Positions 35,625-46,876 of a stretch of 64,000 nt of DNA are shown one piece after another. Under the pieces are notes generated by a model. That model did not search any database. It was not told the DNA's origin and saw only the letters and a program-made list of their open reading frames with translations. Position numbers and translations under genes: made by a program. Within the stretch, counting starts at the first letter, position 1; the number at the start of each line of letters is the position of its first letter. Source of the DNA: Myrmaecium sp. VS I D KN 1 (lineage: Eukaryota; Ascomycota; Dothideomycetes; Valsariales; Valsariaceae); assembly GCA_019775845.1 (NCBI GenBank), contig JADQAV010000016.1, forward strand, positions 1 through 64,000, in the 5' to 3' direction.

Positions 35625-37980
35625 ATGGTAAGTTCAACTACTCACTGCTCCGCCGACGACGGCGCTCGGGCTTCCCAATGCCGGAACGCGCGCATCACGC
35701 TGAGCCCGTACTGACCGAGCACTCTCCCTACCAGCGCCATTCACTATTGTCGCTCGCTTCCACCATCCGCCCCGTCGTCGCGCAATTCCCTCCGTCGAAC
35801 TCATCCTTCACCACCGTCCTGACCTCCCCCATCGATCCCCGCATCACCGTCTCCTACAAGAGCCCGGACGCCGGGACCTGCACGACCGTGTTCAAGACGC
35901 AGAAGCAGTACTCGGGCTACATCAACGTCCCTCCCTACACGCTCGCGCCCATCCAGCAGAACTACGACATCAACACCTTTTTCTGGTTCTTCGAGGCCCG
36001 GGAAGAGCCCGAGAATGCGCCCCTCACGATCTGGCTTAATGGCGGGCCGGGCAGCAGCAGCATGGTCGGGTTGTTCCAGGAGAACGGGCCGTGTGAGGTG
36101 GTGCAACTGGCGGACGGACGGTACGGGACGCAACCCAGGTTATGGGGGTGGGATCGGGCTTCGAACATGCTCTATATCGACCAGCCGGCCCAGGTTGGCT
36201 TTTCTTACGACACTCTATATAATCGGTCGTTGGACCTCATTGCCGGGGAGTACCATAATATCTCCGATCGCGTCGCGGGGCTCCCGGCCTGGGCGTACCT
36301 CAACGGGACCTTTTCCAGTATGGACAGCAGTAAAACGTCCAACACCACCGAGATCGCCGCCTATGCCGTCTGGCACTTCCTCCAGAGCTTTCTGTCGGCG
36401 TTTCCCCAGTATAACCCGGGGGTGAGACAGAACGTGACGACGACCAACTACACCGGCGTCCATCTGTTCACAGAGAGTTACGGTGGGCAATACGGGCCAA
36501 CCTTTGCCCGAGTGTTTGAGGAACAGAATGAGAAGCGCGAGACGGGCGAGCTGTCTGCCGCCACCACTTTGGAGATCCAGTTGGAGTCGCTCGGCATCAT
36601 CAATGGCTTGGTCGACGAGCTGGTGCAAGCGCCGTACTGGCCGAAGTTTGCGAACAACAACACGTACGGCATCCAAATGCTTGACGATACGGGGCTGCAG
36701 AATGCTCTGGTGAAGTTCAGTGGCGCCGGTGGCTGCAAAGAGGCCATCAGCAACTGCCGAACGAAGGCGGTCGCCCTGGATGCTGATAATGACGGGGACG
36801 TGGACTCCGTCAATACGGCCTGTGCAAAGGCTGTGGATGCATGTGCGGAGATCCAAGACCTGGTTGATTCGGCCGATCGAAATCCCTATGACATCCGTCA
36901 AGAACTGCCGGTGTCTTTCCCCAGCTACGCCTACCTCGAATATCTCAATCAGGGGAGCGTGCAGAAATCCATCGGTGCTCGCGTCAACTATACCGAGTCT
37001 AACGACGCCGTATATGATGCCTTTAGCGATAGTAAGTCCACGTCCATCACCGCTTCTACATTTCACACTAACTGTCCGCAGCCGGTGACCAAGTCCGCGG
37101 CACGCAACTAAGCTCCCTCGCCGGACTCCTCAACAAGGGCATCCGGGTCGCCCTGATCTACGGCGACGCCGACTACCTCTGCAACTGGCAAGGCGGCGAA
37201 GCCATCTCCCTCGCCGTCGCCGCCCTGGTGCCGGGCTACGCGACGCACTTCCCGGCCGCCGGCTACGCCGACGTCATCCCCAACGCGACCTACATCGGCG
37301 GCGTCGTCCGCCAATACGGAAATCTCTCCTTCTCCCGCGTCTACGACGCCGGCCACACCGTCCCCGCCTCCCAGCCCGAAACCGCCTTCACCCTCTTCGC
37401 CCGCATCGTCCAGGGCGCCGTAGAGGTGGGCACCGGCGAGCCCGCCGACCTGACCACCTTCGCCTCCGCCGGCCCCGCCAACAGCAGTCACACCAACGAA
37501 ACCCCTGATGATCAAGACGAGGAGGCGGTCTGCTGGATCCGCGCCGTCGACACCACCTGCACCAACGCCCAGCGCAACGCCATGCTCCTCGGCGAGGGGG
37601 TCGTCAAGTTCGGCGTCTACTACGCCCGCGCCGCCGACTACGTCGCCCCGACCAGCACCGTTCGCGCCGGCGTGCCCGGGTCCTTGCCGCCCACCCCGCA
37701 ATCGTCATCCTCAGCTTCTTCCTCCTCCTCCTCGTCGTCCTCGTCTTTGTCTAACGGCGGTGGTGGCGCCGAAGGCGGGAGCAAAAAGGGCAGCGGCGAT
37801 GCGGCCGCCGCGGCCTCGCGCACGAGCGTGCCCCTCACGGGCGTGTACGTGGCGACGTCGACGCCGACGCCGACGGATGGGGCGGTGGCGGCACTGGGCC
37901 TCGGTTCCGTCGGGGGAGCGATGGGGCTGGTGCTCGTGGCCGCGTTGGTCTGGGGGGTGGGTTTGCTTGCGTGGGCATGA
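35625..37980 (+). CDS. Serine carboxypeptidase (S10), probably GPI-anchored
   Basis: The model has three exons: 35625-35627 (start Met only, followed by a strong GTAAGT donor), 35735-37031 and 37082-37980, giving 732 residues. Residues 1-18 (MRHSLLSLASTIRPVVAQ) form a signal peptide. Peptidase S10 motifs are WLNGGPGSSSM (oxyanion hole), ESYGGQYGP with the nucleophile at about Ser249, YGDADYLCNW (Asp about 464) and AGHTVPASQP (His about 525). A Ser/Gly-rich stalk (about residues 635-675) and a hydrophobic C-terminal 25 residues suggest a GPI anchor or membrane tail. Such enzymes remove C-terminal residues from peptides at the cell surface or outside. An unusual DADNDGDVD loop lies at about residues 350-358. 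If the first intron is not used, translation from an in-frame ATG at 35680 would bury the signal peptide. Confidence 0.88.
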
Positions 37981-38838
37981 TTTACTTTACTTTCGGGTTT
38001 TTTTTTTTTTTTTTTTTTTTTGTGCGCTTTTTGTCGTCTTGTTTTTCTTTCTCATTCCTGCTCCGTCCGTCTGTTTATGTTGGATCTTCTGGATACCTGG
38101 TTTTTGTTCTTGGCATCGTCTTCATCATCTTCAGCACCAGCATCGCGATATGGCGCATTTTCTTGGTTGCAGTTTCAGTCTCAGTCTCATTTCCATCTTC
38201 TTGTCCCTTCTTTTTCTTCCTACTTGTCATAATTGATCGGTTTTTCTATATATTTTCATTCCTTTCTCTGAATCTTCTGCGAAAAGAAAAAGCGATATGG
38301 GTATCTTGTGCTGCATCTTTCCTTTTTGATTAATGTCTCTGTTTCGCAATTCTTCTTCCTCTTGTCCCTTCTTCTTCCTCGTCTTGTCTCTCGTCTTGGT
38401 CATCTTCTCATCATTACAGTCTTGTTGTAATGGCAGAAGGAAAAGAGAGAGTGGGAGAGGGCTTGGATATCAGGGTCCCCGAGGGGGAGACAAGACAGAG
38501 AGAGCGAAGCAGGGTCTTGGGAGACTAGAGGCTGAGGGGTGGAAGAGTGTTCACGTGGGCTTGGTTCCCCTTGGAGACAGAGAGAGGACTCGTAGCGGGA
38601 GAGAGAAGAACCAATAATAATTGCGCAACTACACACATACAAGCATACATACAAGCATACATACATTCATACATCCATATATTTCCCGGAGAGGGGGGGG
38701 GGGAGGGGAAAGACACGATGGACAGGCCCCGCCGTCCAGAAGACAAAAAGGGGAACAAACACAGAAAAGCCACCCCCAAACAAACACGATCAGTCAACAG
38801 CTTATTGAACCCACCTCCACCCTCCCCCTCCCCTCCAT
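37981..38838. other. Convergent 3' region rich in simple repeats
   Basis: Lies between the carboxypeptidase (+) and laccase (-) stop codons. Contains a T24 run (37998-38021), long T/C-rich DNA, CATA-type tandem repeats (about 38631-38672) and an 11-base G run (38693-38703). No gene recognised. Confidence 0.6.
37998..38021 (+). repeat. Poly-T homopolymer, 24 bases
   Basis: An uninterrupted T run begins 18 bases after the carboxypeptidase stop codon, within a T/C-rich 3' flank. Confidence 0.85.
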
Positions 38839-40827
38839 TCACAACCCCGAGTCCGACTTGCCATAAACAGGATCAGACTGGACGTACGACCGCCACCCAT
38901 CGCACGTCGCCTCCCACGCCGAGCCGGAGGCAGGCAAGTCCGGGATCGCGTCGGGCGCCTCGAGGAACTGGACGCCCAGGCCCTCGGCGACGTGCCAGGC
39001 GATGTGGCAGTGCAGGAGCCAGGCGCCCGGGTTGTCGGTCGGGAAGGCGATCGCGACCCAGCCGGCGGCGGGGAGGAAGGTGACGTCGCGCCGGGGCGGG
39101 TTGCGGAAGTTGAGCGTGTCCGGGTCGGCCGCCCGGTCGAAGACGGCGTTGGCCCGGTGGCCGAGCACGTAGAAGTCGTGGCCGTGCAGGTGGATCGGGT
39201 GGGGGATCGGCACGGCCGTGCCGGCCGTCTCCTGGATGATCCAGTACGTCCAGATGCCCTCGACGGGCAGCTCGAGCAGGTTCAGCACGCTCGGGTAGGA
39301 GGTGTTCTTCTCCATGACGTACGACAGGGTCGGCTTCTCCCAGCTCACGTCGATGGCGGACATATTGACGCCCCAGACGACGATGGATTGGTTGTTGGTG
39401 GTCAGCTGGGTCTCGGTGAGGTCCACCTCGAGATCCTTAACTTGCGAGGCGAAGTCGGTGGATGGAACGGTGTTGGACACGTACGGGGTGATCTCGGGTT
39501 CGTCCTGGCAGGTGGGGCTGGAGACGGTGAAGGCGGACGAGGTGGGATCGCCACTGCCAGCGCCGCTGTAGCTGAAGACGGCGAGCCCGTTGTTGCTGCT
39601 GCTGTCTCCGCATTCGGTGGCCGCTTCGGCCCGGAACCAGTAGTTGTCCGTCGTCTGGTTCGCTGTGAATACGACATCGTGGCGCATGCCAATCCCAAGC
39701 AGGACCGATTCGGTTGAGTACGGTACAATGGGGACGAAGTCAGACTCGATCACGGTGAAGGGATGGTTGTCCAGGGAAACACGTATTGCAGTGCCGAGGG
39801 AGATATTGATCAGACGCAGACGGTATCGCTTTCCGGCCGTTAAAGTGACCCTGCCGTAACTTCCCGATCCCCCAGCGTTTTTGTTTGTGCCGTTGACGAG
39901 GATGGTGTCGGGTGCTGGGGGAGGCTGGCCCTTCTGAATGTTCGCATCCGCGATCGCGCCAACCTCGAATGCCGTACGGTAAAACCAATCACCCAGGGTG
40001 TATGAACCTGAGGCACGGTCAGCTGCTGAATGCAGATTCGGGCATAAGTCTCGCGCGGGATGTTCGACCTACCAAGGTCAACGTCGTAATTGGCACTGGC
40101 AGGGCCCTCGATGACAATGGGTCCAGCCGCGCCTTCGCCATATTGTGCGCTGAAGTGCGAGTGGTACCAAGACGTCCCGAACTGCGTACACTTGAACGTG
40201 TATGTCTTAGTCTCGCCGGGGGCCAACGGGCACTCGGTGAGGCCGCCGGTCCCGTCGTTGGAGTTGGTGTTCAGTTGTCGGACGCCATGCCAGTGAATGC
40301 CTGTGCCGTTATTCTGCAGGGAGTTCTTCAGGTTGACGACCACCGTGTCGCCCCATTCTGCCCTCTGTCAGCCCTGAAAGGTTTAGTCGACGCGATCGCG
40401 GGGCACTGACTGGCTCTGATGACCGGCCCTGGGTACATGTTGTTGAAGAGCATGCAAGGCCTGGAGCTGTAGCCATCGGGGCTGCAGGTCGCGTTCACCA
40501 ATTCGAGATCATACTTTGCAAGGGTCAGTCAATCGCGGAGCCTTTGGCTTGATGCAGCGGGCTTACCGTAACTGTATTTCCAGTTGAGGGCGATTTGGCA
40601 TCGAAGTCTGTTGCGATGCTGAAGCCAGACGACCAGCAGCGCCGTGAATTTGGGCCGTTCGTGCATGCAGCGTCGGCAACCCGGGAAGTGGTCGACGTTG
40701 CCTGACGTCCGGCAAGGGCCGCCGAAGCCGGAGGACCCCAGAGGTAATGGTCAGGAGGGATTTGGGATGCAGCTGCACGCGATCCTGCAGCCCATGCGCA
40801 GATTCCAATGACGGAAAGAAGCCTCAT
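38839..40827 (-). CDS. Laccase (asco-laccase multicopper oxidase)
   Basis: Four exons (40827-40567, 40513-40411, 40357-40073, 40007-38839) give 605 residues. A signal peptide (MRLLSVIGICAWAAGSRA) and a short pro-region precede three cupredoxin domains. All four copper signatures are present: HWHGVRQ, WYHSHFSAQYGEG, HPIHLHGHDF and HCHIAWHVAEGL. The T1-copper axial position (ten after the Cys) is Leu, the class associated with intermediate-to-high redox potential. The protein ends exactly at DSGL, the C-terminal plug of mature asco-laccases. The enzyme oxidises phenols while reducing oxygen to water, outside the cell; typical roles are lignin or humic breakdown, pigment formation and detoxification. 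The gene is convergent with the carboxypeptidase gene. Confidence 0.95.
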
Positions 40828-43789
40828 GTCGGCAATGGCTGAAGGAAGGATTGCTCCAACGAAGGACAGCAACGCTGGCAGTGGCCACCGTGAACGAAGA
40901 GATAAGGATGTTAGGATGCTGGAATGAACGTAAACCCAGTGCGGTATGGAGAATATCTTATCCAACGGAAGGAAGCAAACCGTCTACTTCCCACTTCATA
41001 TAGCTCTTCACCTCCCCCTATCTTTGACGTCCTGAGCGGCCATTGGAGTAACCCTGAACTGTCGTCCCATCCCCATAGCCGCCCATGTCGCGAACTGAAC
41101 CGAAATAGATATTGGTTCCCGAGGAGGAGCATGTGAATCAGGTCACCGGGGCTGGACTGGTTGGCCTTACGGGATTGAGTGAACGCCTAGGATAGGAATT
41201 GGCTTTCCAGACGAGAATATTGATTTCAGATTTGGGTCATCATCTTCGAGCCGGGCAGCGGCACGGCCACGCAGGACTCTCCCAGCCGCCCACATGCCGA
41301 AGCCAGGCTGATGTGTCCAGCCGACTGCGTGGTGGGGAAGCCACTCAGCCGTCGTCGTCGAGGAGTCGGGGGGGTCTTGTGGGGGATGACTCCCTGATCC
41401 CGGTGAAGTGATGCAGCAGTCATCGATCGGTGAACTCCAGGAGGTGTCGGGTGGGAATGACGATGTGAAATGAAGGGGAAGAGAAAAAAAAGAGAGAACC
41501 TAGACGAGAACTCGATTGAAAGCTTGCAGGAACGCCTGGTGGGGCCTGGGGGGACGACACGAGATAAGAGTTCGAACACGACTTTCATACGGTCACGCTG
41601 GGTGCGTGAGGACCCGGTGATTGGACGGGGGAGAGGCTTTGTCAGGACGCCATCCGCAGAGGGAGACGTTGCCATGCATGAATGCGGTCGTACAGACTCC
41701 CATCGGTCTGACGGAGCTTCTTTTCAGCGTGCTGGGAGACCGTCCACGATGCGCGCACGGCTTGTACGACGAAGAGTTGAAAGGCCCGGGGGGAGGCGGC
41801 GTGCGCTGGGGACGTTGGAGATGGCGCCGCCGTGCGTCAGCCAGCACGAGGGAGCAAAAGAAGCAAGAAAAAAAAAAACAGACGGATTGAGACAATTCAC
41901 AGAATCGGCCGTTGCGGGCAGCCAGCCTGGAGGCTGAGTGGAGTGCGGATGCGTATGGCGACGCCGCAGCAGCATTGCATAGGCGAGCGGCTGAAGAACG
42001 TTTGAGGGAGTTGAGGAAGTCTATCAGGTTTGTGAAGAAGGCAGCGGCAGCGGCGGCAGCGTCAGGTTGACTGCTCTCGGGGGGGTGGAGATAGTGGTGA
42101 TCGACGGTGAGGAGGAGGAAGGGTGGTGAGGTGAGGAGGTGTGGTGTAGTGGCCGGTGGCCGGTGGGCGATGGGTGAAGTAGGGCATGGGTAGGCATGTC
42201 GTCAGGCTGTCCCAGGTCCTCGCCGCTCTCGCTTCGGATCCGGATCGGGCAGGGTGGGGATGGGATGGGCAGCTACCTAATGGAAGGCAGCGGGCAGCGA
42301 TCCGGCCCGTCGGTTCCCTCACTGACCGTTTCCCGGGCGCGGCTGGACGACACCTCAGGCTGGCTGGCCTGGATCGGGGAGCGCCTCCCTGCCGATTCGC
42401 AGTGGCCCTGCTCCTTCCTGCTCCCTTCCTGCTCCTTCCTGGCTGAACCGTCGCCGCGGGCTGGAATGACGCGGACTCGATCAAGTGAGTGGATTCGCAT
42501 CGCATCCTTCCCCTGTCCATGTCTTGTATGTACAGTTCAGTAGTACCGTACAGTTACCGTACAGTATAGTACAAGGACAAGTACTAAAAGATGTAGTACT
42601 GTACAAAGTATGTACAGTACATCCCTCTTCCGACCACCCCCTACTCAGCTACTACATACCATCCCTACCGCGGATCCTCTTCTGCCACTCGTCCAGTCCC
42701 CATCCCTCCATCCCTCCATCGCAACTATCGAGATGCATGCGTCGATTCACACCGGGGCCACTCGCCCTCCCGGTCCTCCACGTCTCGCTCTCTCTTCCTC
42801 AGCCTTGCTCGGCCCGGGCGACGTTCCCACACGGCCATTGCTCACTCCACTTCGCTTGCCCCATCTTCCCCGCTTTCAGATCGACAGCTGAAGCGAACGG
42901 CATCAGACGACACCAGACGAATCCAGACGACCGACCTCCATCTCCTCCTCTCCTCTCCTCGACCACGTTTGCCTTTCCTACATTCTATGCATCCTCATCG
43001 TACGCCTCCCAATGGTGGTGGTGGTGTTGGACACCACGGCGCGCCCTGTTCTCGCTGTACGTACGATCATTTTCGTTTGTACCAGCTCTGGCCCTGGCTC
43101 GCGCGTCTCCACGAGCCCTTGGTGCGACCAGTCACGGCGATAGCCACCCCTATCACCTCCTGCTCGTCCTCGTCCCCCCCCCGTCCCGGTCCCGTATTCT
43201 CCCATCGTCTGGGGACGCACCGCGGCTCTCTCTCTCTCTCTCTCTCTCTCTCGCGGACCAGAATAGCACCGCGCACGAACCCAGTCGGTGCTCCGGAACT
43301 GCCGTGGCGACGTCGTCGTCATCGTTGTCGTCGTCCGGCCGTCCACGAGTCTTTGGGATTTCCTTCTTACCCCCCCGTCCAGCCGGCCGCACGCCCGTCC
43401 TGACCTCACCCCCCTTTTTCTCGCATCCTCGTAGCCGCAGCTGGCTCTCCTTGACGTCTGTCGAGCGAGCGTGTTCGGGGGACGACGTGTGCCGGTGTGC
43501 GTCCGCTCTCGCCGGGTCTGCATCGGTGGGACTGCCGCCGGTCATCGCTGCGGACGAAGATCCTCGACTTGCTCCGGCGAAGCCTTCATTGCTTAAATGC
43601 AATGCGACATGGTCCAGCTCTCGTCGTTGTGGATGTGCATATAAATAGGCTCGTTGACCCATCACACAATGAATTGATATAGTTGCGCTCGTTTACGGCT
43701 CAATCTTTCTGCGTGTCGAACCTTCTTTTCTCGCTGAATATCTTATTCACGTTGGCGTGCCTAGCCAACGACGACAGCGGGTTGCGACC
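40828..43789. other. 3 kb intergenic region between divergent genes
   Basis: Upstream of both the laccase (-) and the Thr-rich protein gene (+). Contains an orphan coding-like block (41903-42069), a cluster of GTACAGT words (42526-42622), and a C/T-rich leader-like stretch with a (CT)13 tract ahead of 43790. No complete gene could be assembled by eye. Confidence 0.5.
43226..43252 (+). repeat. (CT)n dinucleotide repeat
   Basis: Thirteen and a half CT units lie in a pyrimidine-rich stretch upstream of the Thr-rich secreted protein. Pyrimidine-rich tracts are common in fungal promoters and leaders. Confidence 0.9.
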
Positions 43790-45473
43790 ATGTCTCCCTT
43801 AACATGGCACCTCTCCAATCTAGCACTGCTGGTGGCCTCGAGTGTCGTGCACGTTCACGCGGATGGGACGGGGGAGAACAGCTGCGTGTCCTACGGCATG
43901 GACTTCCAGCAGGGGGGCAGCTACTTCCAAAACATCAACTCGTCCGATCCATTCACCTGTGTGACGCAGTTCGAGGGTCGCGTCCGCCCGATGGTCGAAG
44001 CTGGCGAGTCGAGGAAGCTGACAGATACGCTGCAGGATGCCAGAGCGATGTCGCAGACAATGTCTTGGTTGACCCCAATGGCGATCAACACCAATGCACG
44101 GATACGAACTTGACGCCCGACGACACGGACCAGATGTCCACCTGGTAGGATCTCTCGCCCCCTTCCGAGGTGCTACTGGTGAAGGCCTTCGTTTGCTAAG
44201 AGGCACGGCAGTCCCCTGAAGAAGAGTCAGCTGTGGTCCGGCGACTGGTCGTTCATCATCATCAGCAACAATGGAGATGCGGGCGAGCCGATTGCCTACC
44301 AGCGGGACTTCTACTTGTCCGTCGGCGAGCAGTCCACGAGCACGGTGAGTCGGGCTGGCCAGGTTCAACGTACTCTGCTGATTCTGTCGTAGATTACTCC
44401 GACAGGTACGATCTGCCATCGCCCTGCGTTAGTCTTGGTCCTAACTTGATCTCCAGTCACCATTCCCCTCACTAGTACACCCGTGATCAGTACGTAAATG
44501 AGAAGTCCTACATCTCATATCCACAGCACGACTAATCACCCTACAGACTCCACCACCACCTCCACGGAGACGTCCACCACCACCCTCGTCCCCGTGACTG
44601 TCACCAAGGCCTCCGCCACCATCAAGCCGACAACGACCATCACCCCAGCCCCGGTTACGACGACAACCACCAAAACGCTCATCGACCTCACCCTAACCAA
44701 GTTCACCCCAACCATCGTCATCACCACCAAGACCAAGACGGCCAGCTGCCGCCTGCCCACCCGGCAATCCACCCCGGATCCCACCGCCAAGATCACCCCG
44801 ACCGTCAACGGCCTCATCGCCGCCGCCCTCGCCACCCCGCAGGCTGTCGGCTACCGGTTCCGCCGGCTCTCCGACCGCCGCAAGCCCATCCCCGACCTGG
44901 GTGCCTTCCTGCGGGAGCGCCGAGACGGCCTGGCGCAGCTGGCCGAGCGTGCCCCAGACCCACAGCCGCTCGTCGTCACCGACACCGACACAGCGAACTG
45001 GGTCACGTCGACCGTGACGTCGACCGCCGCCGCCGTCACCGTCACCGTCGTCGGTACGTTTTTTCTCGTCCCTCCGCTTTCCTGATGTCATACCAGCTAA
45101 CTCCGCTCCTCCACCTTCGAAGTCACCACCACCAAAACCAGCACCGCGACCCCAGCCCCCGTCACCGTGGTTTCTGGCCGGACGACCGCGGCCGTCGTCA
45201 CCGTCACCGCGACCCCCGTGACTCGATCCAAAACCGCGCATGTCATTGGGACGGTCTGGACGACGAAGACGATTAGTATTTCGTATGTGTTTTTTTCATT
45301 TGTTACAACTGCTCTCTGCGTCCCTCCCCCTACGAATAGTGGACAGAGGGAGATGGGATAAAAGCTGAGCTTGAGCTAACCGCGGGGATAGCGTCACCCT
45401 GACTACTGTTGCGTATCCGACTGGGTCCACGAAGACGGCGTGTTTGACGGCTGGGGGGGTTTTGTTGTTCTAG
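43790..45473 (+). CDS. Secreted Thr/Pro-rich cell-wall-type protein of unknown function
   Basis: Eight exons fit (43790-43976, 44036-44144, 44212-44344, 44393-44405, 44457-44489, 44547-45053, 45123-45282, 45392-45473), giving 407 residues with the frame kept throughout; exons 4 and 5 are only 13 and 33 bases. After a signal peptide (about 24 residues) comes a globular N-terminal domain with SYGMDFQQGGSYFQN, DVADNVLVDPNGDQHQC, SGDWSFIIISNNGD and AYQRDFYLSVG. The rest is a Thr/Val-rich stalk (runs of T-V-T and T-T-T-x-T) expected to be heavily O-glycosylated. A dibasic RRLSDRRK and DPQPLVVTDTDTANWV segment divides it. I recall similar unnamed proteins in many Pezizomycotina; no function is established. 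Surface location and possible adhesion or wall role are inference. No clear GPI signal: it ends GGVLLF. Confidence 0.8.
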
Positions 45474-45960
45474 AAGGGAAAGCAGATGAGGGAATGCCTT
45501 TCTTTATTCTTCTTCTCTTTGGAAGGATTCGACATGATTCTGGCGTCTGAGAGAGAGGAAATGGAAGGGAGCGGCGGTCCAATCGACTACAGAGAAGATG
45601 ATCATGACCATGCTAAGAGGAGAGATTTGAGGAGGGTCTGTGTACATACACTTTTACATATACATCTTGTAATGCATAAAATCTATCCATTCTCCCATCT
45701 CGACTTTTCCAGAAAGACAAAAAGAAAACATGACATTCCCCCCTCTGTCCCCCAAAATGCCTCCAATCATATAATCCACAAACGACCCCCGGCTCCGGGT
45801 AGACCCCTTCATCCTCTTTTTACATGCTTTTCACCGATCCAACCACCCGATGAACCACCATGCTGCCAAGCAAGAAGAATAAAGAGAACCGACCTTCCCC
45901 CCCCTCCATAATCAAATCCCAACCCACCTTCCAACCAAAGCCAAACCCGAATCCCCCGCA
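45474..45960. other. Convergent 3' intergenic region
   Basis: 0.49 kb between the Thr-rich protein (+) and RIB3 (-) stop codons. No feature recognised. Confidence 0.5.
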
Positions 45961-46876
45961 CTAATAATCCCCCCCCACCCCGCCCTCCCACCTCCCCTCC
46001 GTCCCCTCCAAATACCTTACCAAATCCTCAATCGAACACACCCGAATGCCCCAACGACGACCAAACGCCAGGCAGTCATCACGACGCATCATGCCTCCGC
46101 CAATCAGCTCCGGGCGGCCATCGGGGGCCGGTTCGCCATCGACGACGAGCTCGCCGATCGCGGCCACAGGGGGTAGGCCCGCGAGTCGGCAGAGATCGAC
46201 CGCGGCTTCGGTGTGGCCCCGGCGGGCGCGGACCCCGCCGTCGCGGGCGCGCAGGGGGAGGATGTGGCCGGGGCGGCGGAAGGTGGTTTCAGCAGGGGCC
46301 GCCGCCTCCGGGGAGGCGGAGACAACGGCGGAGGCGAGCACCCGACACGTCAACGCGCGATCGGCGGCGGAGATGCCGGTGGTGAGGTCCGGGTGGGCGG
46401 CGTCGAGGCTGACGCAGTAGGCGGTGCGGTTGGGGTCGGTGGCGGCGGTGGCGGGGACCATCGGGGGGAGGTGGAGGCGGTGGGCGTGGGTGCTGGGCAG
46501 CGGGGCGCAGATGTACCCGGACGTGTGCCGGATCATGAAGGACATTTGGGCGGGGCTGAGCTGGTGGGCGGCGATGATGAGGTCCCCTTCGTTTTCCCGC
46601 GTCGGCGCGTCGAGGACGATGATGAATTCGTTGCGGGCTGTTGGAGGGGAGGGGGGGTGGTTACTTAGGGTGTGGGAGGATGGGGAGGGGGCTTGGGGGT
46701 ATCTTCTTGAGTGGATGAAGGAGGGAAAACGTACCGAAGGCGGCGATGCAGTCCGGTATGCTGTCGAAGGCTGGGTGGGAGGGGATCTCGTGCGGGAGAG
46801 GGCCGTTGGATGCCGCGACGGCCGCCTGGATGTCTTCTCGTACGGGCGAGCCGACTTCTTCTATTGTGCTGGGCAT
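45961..46876 (-). CDS. RIB3: 3,4-dihydroxy-2-butanone-4-phosphate synthase
   Basis: Two exons (46876-46735, 46637-45961) encode 272 residues. Motifs are FDSIPDCIAAFARNEFIIVL (rejoined across the 97-base intron), RENEGDLIIAAHQL (the acidic metal/substrate loop), MSFMIRHTSGYICAPL, TAYCVSLDAAHPDLTTGISA, FRRPGHILPLRARDGGVRAR and RGHTEAAVDLCRLAG. The enzyme converts ribulose-5-phosphate into 3,4-dihydroxy-2-butanone-4-phosphate plus formate, the four-carbon input to riboflavin synthesis. It has an N-terminal extension of about 30 residues and a Gly-rich tail compared with yeast Rib3. It is a stand-alone enzyme, not fused to GTP cyclohydrolase II as in many bacteria. No other riboflavin gene is seen in the window. 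Confidence 0.94.

Noticed and set aside
42485-43648. A 387-codon plus-strand frame rich in Ser/Pro/Leu
   Set aside because: It runs through C/T-rich DNA and a CT microsatellite, has no domain and reads as leader or promoter sequence.
46213-46668. Gly-rich plus-strand frame opposite RIB3
   Set aside because: It is a shadow of the GC-rich RIB3 coding exon.
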